Shown: positions 31,211 through 37,278 of the stretch, in pieces
Numbering within the stretch: the first letter of the stretch is position 1
How the letters are laid out: every line of letters starts with the position of its first letter
NCBI GenBank assembly: GCA_021732585.1
Contig: JAKFUR010000071.1
Span: forward strand, 1 to 37,278
Source: Bacteriovoracaceae bacterium
Lineage (GTDB): Bacteria; Bdellovibrionota; Bacteriovoracia; Bacteriovoracales; Bacteriovoracaceae
DNA: 37,278 bases
Reading direction: 5' to 3'
Program-made: the position numbers and the translations under genes
Notes under the pieces: generated by a model
Told to the model about the DNA's origin: nothing
The model's input: the letters and a program-made list of their open reading frames with translations, nothing else
Databases searched by the model: none

Positions 31211-32548
31211 ATGAAAGCTACATTTTCAGAGGCTACTTACGGCAGCTCAACTCGTATTAAGTACAAAGTAAAAGACATCGGCCTTGCAGATTGGGGCCGC
31301 AAAGAAATGAAGCTCGCTGAAGCCGAAATGCCAGGTCTTATGGCGCTTCGTGAAGAGTACGGCAAAACTAAGCCCTTGAAAGGCGCTCGCATCGCGGGTT
31401 GCCTTCACATGACCATTCAAACGGCCGTGTTGATCGAAACTCTCACTGACCTTGGTGCAGAGGTGACTTGGTCATCATGTAACATCTTCTCAACTCAAGA
31501 CCACGCAGCTGCGGCCATCGCGGCTTCAGGCGTTCCGGTCTACGCTTGGAAAGGCATGAACGAAGAAGAGTTCAACTGGTGTATCGACCAGACGATTTTC
31601 TTCGGCGCTGACAAGAAGCCATTGAACATGATTCTCGATGACGGCGGCGACTTGACTGAGATGGTGATGAGCAAATACCCAGAGCTCTACAAGGGCATCA
31701 AAGGTATCTCTGAAGAGACAACGACTGGTGTTCACCGTTTGTATGAACTCGCGAAAGCCGGCAAATTGCCAGTTCCGTGCATCAACGTAAACGACTCTGT
31801 AACTAAATCAAAATTCGACAACAAGTACGGCTGCCGTGAATCTTGCGTAGATGCTATCCGTCGCGCCACTGACGTCATGATCGCCGGTAAAGTTGCCGTT
31901 GTGGCTGGCTTCGGTGACGTAGGCAAAGGTTCTGCGGATTCACTTCGCGGTGCTGGCGCTCGCGTGATCGTGACTGAAATCGATCCTATCTGCGCTCTTC
32001 AAGCGGCGATGGAAGGTTTCGAAGTTAAGCGTATGGACGACGCGATTAAGGAAGCTGATATCGTTGTGACCACCACTGGCTGCAAAGACATCATCGTTGA
32101 GCGCCACTTCCGTAACCTGAAAGACAAAGCGATCGTTTGCAACATCGGCCACTTCGACATCGAAATCGACATGGCATGGTTGAACAAAAACTACGGTCAC
32201 ACCAAAGACGTCATCAAGCCTCAGGTTGATAAGTATACCATCGACGGGAAAGACTTGATCATTCTCGCTGAAGGCCGCCTTGTAAACTTGGGCTGTGCCA
32301 CGGGCCACCCGAGCTTCGTGATGTCAGCCTCATTTACGAACCAAGTTTTGGCCCAGCTCGAACTCTGGAACAACGCTGATAAGTACGAGAAGCAAGTTTA
32401 TATGCTTCCAAAAACCCTCGATGAGAAAGTGGCTCGTTTGCACTTGAAGAAGATCGGCGTAGAGCTCGATACTCTCAGCAAGTCGCAAGCTGACTACCTC
32501 AGCATCTCTGTTGAAGGTCCATTTAAGCCTGAGTACTACCGCTACTAA
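31211..32548 (+). CDS. ahcY: S-adenosylhomocysteine hydrolase
   Basis: 445 aa, normal for the family. It splits SAH into adenosine and homocysteine, keeping SAM methyltransferases active. [15 protein letters not shown] and [16 protein letters not shown] form the substrate site, [13 protein letters not shown] binds NAD and [14 protein letters not shown] is conserved. The track's start at 31163 has no ribosome site, whereas AAAGGA precedes the ATG at 31211. A small hairpin (CCTCG-TCTT-CGAGG, 31184-31197) lies upstream; it does not match the SAH riboswitch. It is followed 2 nt later by rpiB. Confidence 0.97.
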   Translation: MKATFSEATYGSSTRIKYKVKDIGLADWGRKEMKLAEAEMPGLMALREEYGKTKPLKGARIAGCLHMTIQTAVLIETLTDLGAEVTWSSCNIFSTQDHAAAAIAASGVPVYAWKGMNEEEFNWCIDQTIFFGADKKPLNMILDDGGDLTEMVMSKYPELYKGIKGISEETTTGVHRLYELAKAGKLPVPCINVNDSVTKSKFDNKYGCRESCVDAIRRATDVMIAGKVAVVAGFGDVGKGSADSLRGAGARVIVTEIDPICALQAAMEGFEVKRMDDAIKEADIVVTTTGCKDIIVERHFRNLKDKAIVCNIGHFDIEIDMAWLNKNYGHTKDVIKPQVDKYTIDGKDLIILAEGRLVNLGCATGHPSFVMSASFTNQVLAQLELWNNADKYEKQVYMLPKTLDEKVARLHLKKIGVELDTLSKSQADYLSISVEGPFKPEYYRY

Positions 32549-32550
32549 GA

Positions 32551-32979
32551 ATGAAAATTTTTATCGCTTGTGATCATGCCGCGTTTGAAGCCAAGGAAGC
32601 CCTTAAGGGTTCCTTGGCCAGCGCCCATGATCTCAGTGATCTAGGCACTCATTCGGCCGACTCCGTTCATTATCCAGAATACGCCGCTAAGCTCGCTCAA
32701 GAGGTCCTTAGGCATCCGGGTAGCCGGGGCATCCTTTTGTGCGGCTCAGGCATAGGCGTGTCTATCGCCGCCAATCGCTTCAAGGGCATCCGCGCAGCTC
32801 TTTGCCATGATCTCGACGATGCAGAGATGTGCCGACGCCACAACGATGCGAATGTCATCTGTCTTGCTGGTCGCAAAACCCCAGCGCCTTTGATGACGGA
32901 AATGTGTCAGAAATTTCTCTCTACGGCATTTGAAGGCGGTCGCCATCAAACACGCGTAGAGATGATGGAAAAACTCTAA
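32551..32979 (+). CDS. rpiB: Ribose-5-phosphate isomerase B
   Basis: 142 aa. Interconverts ribose-5- and ribulose-5-phosphate. ACDHAAFEAKEAL, then LCGSGIGVSIAANRFKGIRAA with the base C64, and RRHNDANV with H97 are the RpiB active-site segments. The start is 2 nt after the ahcY stop, with only a weak ribosome site, so translation is probably coupled. Its 3' end overlaps the opposing gene by 4 nt. Confidence 0.95.
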   Translation: MKIFIACDHAAFEAKEALKGSLASAHDLSDLGTHSADSVHYPEYAAKLAQEVLRHPGSRGILLCGSGIGVSIAANRFKGIRAALCHDLDDAEMCRRHNDANVICLAGRKTPAPLMTEMCQKFLSTAFEGGRHQTRVEMMEKL

Positions 32980-34652
32980 GGTGTTACTGGTGCAGGTTCT
33001 ACTGCTGCCGGTGCAGGCACTTCCTGCATCGCTTTATCCATATCAAAGCGTGACCAAGCAGAACTTCTGTAGCGATTCGAAATAATATCAAAGATCCCTT
33101 TCGAGGTGTCCTTGGTGATGTCTGCCGACGCCATGGCCTGCTCGGTGAAAGTCTCAACTTGCACGGCTTCGCGCTTTTCACCTTTGTTCAGTGGATTCTT
33201 AAACGTGGCGTCTGCGTCTCTGTTTCGACGTGCACTCCCGCTGCTTCCGCCATAGTTGTAGCCCGTGTTACGGCGAGCGGCCGGTGTGGCCGCCACCTCA
33301 GTTGCAGAAAGGCCTCCACCTGTCACACTTGATGGTAGGGCCCCATCAGCTTGTGCCGCCGTGAGGGCCGCGAGGCGGGCAGGCACGCCGAGTTTGTTTA
33401 TTTCGCGAGCGAGCTCAGTTTTCTTCTTATCTAAAGAGACACCAGGAACGTCGCCGATGTCAGCGGTTTCAAGCAGTCTACGCGACTTAGCGTTCAATTG
33501 AGCGCCTAGTGCACTGACGTTGGCTTCGTTGAAAGAACCATTTGTTTCATTCAACATGCGCAATGGATCCGCAATATCAAGTCCACCGAAACCAATGGTG
33601 CCCATGGATGATGAGAACGTACCGTTCAAACAGGTGTTGTTTCTTTTGCAGGTACAGCTTGGGTCCAAGCTCGCTTGATTGTTTTGGATGCGAGCACAAG
33701 GAGCAGGAGTGCTAGTAGGACTGCCGTTATTGGCCAATTCTTTAACCACGCAAACTTTCTGCCAGTTACCGAAGTCTACTGATTGTGAGGTCGGCTCCGA
33801 ACAGAAGCAGTTGGTCTGTGTGTGCGGGTTACAATCGCCGGCGCCTGGCAATTTATTGGCGATCTCGCGAATGCCTTTCGCGTAGTTTTTGTGATTTCCC
33901 GCCTTCTTAAAGAAAATCGTGCTCATCAAGCCGGCAGCTCCGATCTTAAGGCCCATTTTGAAATCAATCACAGCACCTTTCGCGACGTAGGCCACGTAGC
34001 ACGCGGCCGTTGCGGCGTAGATCCCGCCTTGAATCGTGGCGGTCTTCGCGCGCGTGTCGTGGGTACGGGCGACGGCGTACATAGATTCTTTTTGCGCGTC
34101 CGCTGGGTTTTGCGCGACAGCTTGTTGAGCAGCTCTTTGTCCAAACAACTGCATTCCCGATGCAATCGCCTCACCGCCCAAGGGGATGTAGATGCAGTAA
34201 TCCGGTTTTTTGTTCGCATCCGCATCTGGTCGTGCATCAGTAGTTGCCGTTGTCGCTCCTGCCGGTTGTGCAGTTGTCGCGGCCGGCGCTTGAGGGGCCC
34301 GCATCTCGATTTTCGCGCCACCGTTGGCCGCAGCGACTGTTCCCATGACGGCATAGAGCTTAGGTAGGATTTCTTCTATCAAGCCCCCCATACCACCCTT
34401 GATCACCTGGCCTGGCTTACCGCTGTCATCAGCGCATCCTAAAGTCGTGTCATACTTTTTGCCGAGCTTGGCACACTCTTCCTCGAGAAGTTTTTGCGCT
34501 CGGCCCGCATGGTAATAATTGTTCGCTTCTAACTGCTCAGCGTCCGTCAGTGGTTTTCCCGATGTCACATCAAAAGCTTCATTGAGCGTTTGTGCAAAAG
34601 CGGTGGTTCCGCTGAGCTGTAGTGCGAGAGCTAAAACCCATAGATGCTTCAT
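32976..34652 (-). CDS. Large secreted Cys-rich protein, 558 aa, function unknown
   Basis: Signal peptide MKHLWVLALALQLSGTTAFA. It has Ala/Thr/Pro-rich linkers (AATTAQPAGATTATTDA), two hydrophobic stretches (about 205-245) that may be membrane helices, and a central Cys cluster (DCNPHTQTNCFCSEP, VCVVKEL, APCARIQ, DPSCTCKRNNTC). The C-terminal third is low in Cys and rich in Ala and charged residues. I recognise no family. The Cys cluster suggests disulfides or a metal site outside the cytoplasm. It is not in an operon. Confidence 0.75.
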   Translation of the reverse strand: MKHLWVLALALQLSGTTAFAQTLNEAFDVTSGKPLTDAEQLEANNYYHAGRAQKLLEEECAKLGKKYDTTLGCADDSGKPGQVIKGGMGGLIEEILPKLYAVMGTVAAANGGAKIEMRAPQAPAATTAQPAGATTATTDARPDADANKKPDYCIYIPLGGEAIASGMQLFGQRAAQQAVAQNPADAQKESMYAVARTHDTRAKTATIQGGIYAATAACYVAYVAKGAVIDFKMGLKIGAAGLMSTIFFKKAGNHKNYAKGIREIANKLPGAGDCNPHTQTNCFCSEPTSQSVDFGNWQKVCVVKELANNGSPTSTPAPCARIQNNQASLDPSCTCKRNNTCLNGTFSSSMGTIGFGGLDIADPLRMLNETNGSFNEANVSALGAQLNAKSRRLLETADIGDVPGVSLDKKKTELAREINKLGVPARLAALTAAQADGALPSSVTGGGLSATEVAATPAARRNTGYNYGGSSGSARRNRDADATFKNPLNKGEKREAVQVETFTEQAMASADITKDTSKGIFDIISNRYRSSAWSRFDMDKAMQEVPAPAAVEPAPVTP

Positions 34653-34800
34653 AAGGCAAATCCTTGATATTCTTGTCGTAAGTTTATCATGAGGATGCCT
34701 TTAGGCCGGCCAGGCAAAGAGCTTCATGCTGCGCAAAGTCAATAAAAACCATGGATTGCCCTACTCAAGACCGCTCTAGCATGCTCACCTAAGTGCAAAG

Positions 34801-34842
34801 AATAATTATCATTTGACGCTAAACTTAGGGCGGCGATAGGGT
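34801..34842 (+). promoter_or_regulatory. Operator-like palindrome plus promoter of the metal-regulator gene
   Basis: AATAATTATCATT (34801-34813) is an imperfect palindrome of Fur/MntR type that directly abuts TTGACG (34813-34818). TAGGGT follows 18 nt later and ends 6 nt before the ATG. Regulator binding would block the -35, suggesting self-control. Confidence 0.4.
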
Positions 34843-34848
34843 AGGGGC

Positions 34849-35364
34849 ATGATAGAAAAGAAATCTCCCGTTCAGCATACGCATGACAATGACCTCACTC
34901 ATTCTATGGTTCACTACCTGTTGGCGATCCACAAATTGAAAGAGACCAAGGGTTATGCGCGCGTGACTGATATCGCAAATGAAATGGGCCTCACGAAGGG
35001 TTCAGTTTCAACGGCGCTCAGCAATCTTCGCAAACGAGAACTCGTGCTCGAAGACGAATCAAAATTTTTGAGTCTTTCTCAAGCTGGCCACCACGCTGTT
35101 CACGATATTCTCTCATCACGCACTTTGATGTTTTATTTCTTCAAAGACATTGTCGGCGTGAGTGAAGAAACTGCTCACAAGGATTCATGTTTGATGGAGC
35201 ATTTGATGAGTGAAGAAACTCGCAACATGTTCTTTGAATTCATGAAAGGACTTGTAGCCGGCGAAGCTAAAAAACGTGAGTACTCAACGTCGTTTGATTT
35301 TGCTCAATTCAATCACGCGGAAGATTTTGTCGACATCCAGAAGGGCGATAGCTACCTCAAGTGA
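34849..35364 (+). CDS. DtxR/MntR-family metal-dependent regulator
   Basis: 171 aa. A winged HTH at the start (SMVHYLLAIHKLKETKGYARVTDIANEMGLTKGSVSTALSNLRKREL) strongly resembles MntR (KGYARVSDIA). A dimerisation/metal domain follows with SCLMEHLMSEETR, matching DtxR/MntR ACxxEHxxS. At the MntR His77 position the sequence reads SSRTLMFYFF instead of xRHxL, so one ligand appears replaced. Metal specificity, or metal use at all, may therefore differ. It is coupled (GTGA overlap) to the nucleotide transporter. The box just upstream suggests self-regulation. Confidence 0.85.
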   Translation: MIEKKSPVQHTHDNDLTHSMVHYLLAIHKLKETKGYARVTDIANEMGLTKGSVSTALSNLRKRELVLEDESKFLSLSQAGHHAVHDILSSRTLMFYFFKDIVGVSEETAHKDSCLMEHLMSEETRNMFFEFMKGLVAGEAKKREYSTSFDFAQFNHAEDFVDIQKGDSYLK

Positions 35365-36542
35365 ACCGCCGCAACTTTTTAGTTCTCTCTATCGGTTACT
35401 TCTTCATCCTCTTCAACTACCCACTCGTTCGTGCTGCCAGTACGACTTTTTTCGTCGAAGCCTACGGCGCCAAAGCGTCGCCGCAGGGTTGGTTAGTAGC
35501 CGTGCTCATGTTGATCGTAGCCGTGGCGTCTTCGAATCGCCTGCAGGCACGTCTAGGGTTTCATCGAACTTTTATCATCGTCAGTTGTTTCAGCGCGATG
35601 ATTTTCACGCTGAGCTATTGGGCCTATCAGCAGGGCTTTAAACCTGGCGCATTCGTGCTTTTCTCTTGGAAAGAAGTCTACATCGTTCTGCAGATCCACC
35701 TCTTTCTGGCTTATGCTAATTCCTGGCTCAAGCGTGAGGAATTTTTGCGTTGGATCGGCCCCCTCGGTGCGATGGGAAGCTTCGGTGGTGTTCTAGGAGG
35801 ATTACTTACCGCTTGGTTCGCACGAAAGTGGGGAACAGGAGCGACGTTGCTTCTTGGACAGGTGTTTGTTTTCCTTCCCGCTGTTTTGGCGTTGGGACTG
35901 GAGAAAATTGCGGGAACTCAGGCAACGCAAAAAACCGGCGAATCACCTCTGAAGTCCATTAACACTCCCGCGTTGCGACGTTATGTGGCTTCCGTGGCGG
36001 CCATGGTCGCGCTCACTCAAATCGTCATCAACATTGCAGACTTTCAATTTAGCCTCGTATTCGAAGCCGCTATCCGTGATGCTAGTGAAAGAACGGCGTA
36101 TTTGGGTAATCTCTATACCGCCACCAATGCTTTGACTCTGGTTTTACAATTGGCCGTTTTGCCGCTGCTTTTGAAATACGTTGGCGAGCGCATGCTGCAT
36201 TTTTTCATTCCGCTGTCCTACCTTCTTTGTCTGGCATTGGGTCTCAATGGTGGAGTGTTGCTGGCCAGTGCCATTTTTTACACCTATCTCAAGGCCAGTG
36301 ATTACTCGCTCTTCAGTGCGGGTAAAGAGCTGCTGTACCATCCGCTTGCCCCATTGCAAAAATATGGGGCGAAATACCTCACTGACATGTTCGTCTATCG
36401 TGCATCTAAGGCCGGCATCGCTGCCGTCTTGATTTATTTTCAGTCTCCCGGGATGCTTATAGGGATGATGGTTACGGCCCTCGTTCTTTGGCTGGTCCTC
36501 GTCGTGTTCACGTTTTCCCAATACCGCCGTTTATTCACCTAA
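35361..36542 (+). CDS. ATP/ADP antiporter-family (NTP/NDP exchange) transporter
   Basis: 393 aa, about eleven membrane helices. Family features of Tlc/Npt nucleotide transporters are visible: YFFILFNYPLVRAAS, WKEVYIVLQIHLFLAYAN, IGPLGAMGSFGGVLGG, and AGKELLYHPLAPLQKYGAKYLTDMFVYRASKAG near the C-terminus. These proteins import NTPs by exchange and occur in rickettsiae, chlamydiae and plastids. It is shorter than most Tlc proteins (about 500 aa). GTG start with a 4-nt overlap of the regulator. Uptake of host or prey nucleotides is inferred; a different substrate is possible. Confidence 0.8.
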   Translation: MNRRNFLVLSIGYFFILFNYPLVRAASTTFFVEAYGAKASPQGWLVAVLMLIVAVASSNRLQARLGFHRTFIIVSCFSAMIFTLSYWAYQQGFKPGAFVLFSWKEVYIVLQIHLFLAYANSWLKREEFLRWIGPLGAMGSFGGVLGGLLTAWFARKWGTGATLLLGQVFVFLPAVLALGLEKIAGTQATQKTGESPLKSINTPALRRYVASVAAMVALTQIVINIADFQFSLVFEAAIRDASERTAYLGNLYTATNALTLVLQLAVLPLLLKYVGERMLHFFIPLSYLLCLALGLNGGVLLASAIFYTYLKASDYSLFSAGKELLYHPLAPLQKYGAKYLTDMFVYRASKAGIAAVLIYFQSPGMLIGMMVTALVLWLVLVVFTFSQYRRLFT

Positions 36543-36552
36543 GAGGTTTCTC

Positions 36553-37278
36553 ATGCAAGCACTTTTAAAGCCCTCGTCGTTGCGCCACGGGGCGATTCCT
36601 TTTGATCAAATTCAGATCGCCGATTTTTTGCCGGCGCTCGATAAAGCGCTCGAGCAGGCCCGCGCAGATTTGGAAGTATGGAAAAAACAAACAGGCACAA
36701 GTTTTACTGATGTCATCGTAAAGCTGGATGATCTCCGTGAAGCTGTAGGCCAAGTCTCGGGCATTTTTTATAATCTTCACTCGGCTCATTGCTCTGAAGA
36801 GTTGGAGAAGATTGCACCCGAAATGTCTTCGCGTCTTACGACTTTTAGCAATGATGTCACACTTGATTCTGTGGTCTTTGCACGTGTGAAAGAATGCTGG
36901 GAGAAGCGCGATTCACAAACACTCACGACTGAAGAGCGCACGATCTTAGAAAAAACTTACCGTGGTTTTGTTCGTAACGGTGCGAACCTCGATGCGAAAG
37001 CGAAAACCCGTTTACGTGAAATCGACGAGACACTTTCTAAAACAGGTCTCGCTTTTTCACAGAACGTCTTGAAAGCAACCAATAGTTTTGAAAAATACAT
37101 CACCAACGAAGCAGATTTGGTAGGTCTGCCGGATTCATTTAAAGAAGCTTCTGCTGAGGCCGCCGAGAAAAAATGCAAGAAGGGCAGCTGGCTTATCACG
37201 CTTGATTACCCCATGCTCATTCCGGTTCTGACTTATTCTAAGAACCGTGAGTTGCGCAAAGAAATCTTCATGGCCAAC
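36553..37278 (+). CDS. M3-family oligopeptidase (PrlC/OpdA-like), N-terminal part
   Basis: Cut by the right edge, so absent from the ORF track. The first 242 residues are helical. IPFDQIQIADFLPALDKALEQAR and the stretch ILEKTYRGFVRNGANLD match the N-terminal domain of oligopeptidase A/Dcp-type M3 enzymes. The HExxH site lies beyond the window. AAGAGG is 6 nt before the ATG, 10 nt after the transporter stop, so it likely shares that transcript. It should cleave cytoplasmic peptides. Confidence 0.85.
   Translation, partial: MQALLKPSSLRHGAIPFDQIQIADFLPALDKALEQARADLEVWKKQTGTSFTDVIVKLDDLREAVGQVSGIFYNLHSAHCSEELEKIAPEMSSRLTTFSNDVTLDSVVFARVKECWEKRDSQTLTTEERTILEKTYRGFVRNGANLDAKAKTRLREIDETLSKTGLAFSQNVLKATNSFEKYITNEADLVGLPDSFKEASAEAAEKKCKKGSWLITLDYPMLIPVLTYSKNRELRKEIFMAN

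Noticed and set aside
33822-34367. 181-aa plus-strand ORF inside the 558-aa gene
   Set aside because: Arg/Cys-rich translation typical of the antisense frame of an Ala-rich gene.

Overview
The window looks like a chromosomal stretch from a Gram-negative bacterium, most plausibly a Bdellovibrio-type predator (Bdellovibrionota). This is inferred from content, not proven. In favour: moderate GC, dense short operons, many signal peptides and lipoboxes, an OmpA-type porin, several secreted or lipid-anchored hydrolases (subtilisin, metzincin-motif lipoprotein, PBP4-like enzyme, GH15 glucoamylase), M32 and M3 peptidases, and a nucleotide-exchange transporter of the type used by obligate intracellular bacteria and predators. 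I see no phage genes, insertion sequences, CRISPR array or origin.

Layout. 1-4882: a cut-off thioesterase, divergent from a plus-strand run of serA, AEC transporter, methyltransferase, a very small PBP4-like carboxypeptidase and YihY. 4869-6243: an MBL-fold hydrolase transcribed right behind tRNA-Pro(GGG), then, divergently, a 53-aa lysine-rich protein missing from the ORF track, with its own promoter, structured leader and strong terminator. 6252-11587: RDD protein, a secreted protein with a caspase-like His/Cys pair, PAP2 phosphatase, methyltransferase, PlsC-like acyltransferase and M32 carboxypeptidase. 11629-14158: SMR exporter, then a three-gene cell-envelope stress operon (CpxP/Spy-like protein, ECF sigma factor, candidate anti-sigma) with a good ECF-type promoter, and a metzincin-motif lipoprotein. 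14153-19381 (minus strand): YeiH and TauE sulfur-anion exporters, subtilisin, and a GH15-SDR pair. 19473-24936: tyrS with a GNAT-cupin fusion, LysR regulator, secreted and lipid-anchored proteins of unknown role, deoC and a GST. 25095-29813: lipoprotein, acyl-CoA dehydrogenase, a candidate PD-(D/E)XK protein, a 48-aa membrane protein and OmpA. 29858-37278: RlmL-like rRNA methyltransferase, ahcY-rpiB, a 558-aa secreted Cys-rich protein, a DtxR/MntR-like regulator coupled to the nucleotide transporter, and the start of an M3 oligopeptidase.

How parts fit. deoC, rpiB and the nucleotide transporter would together allow nucleotide uptake and use of pentose from nucleosides. The secreted hydrolases, M32 and M3 peptidases and acyl-CoA dehydrogenase fit growth on macromolecules. 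AhcY recycles the product of the several SAM methyltransferases here. At window scale, several genes without a Shine-Dalgarno have a -10-like hexamer exactly 6 nt before the start codon (possible leaderless mRNAs), and most convergent gene pairs overlap at their stop codons with no hairpin between them. No single gene cluster is clearly a new system. The best candidates for new biology are the structured leader with the 53-aa protein, the secreted His/Cys protein, the reduced PBP4-like enzyme and the metal-regulator/nucleotide-transporter pair.
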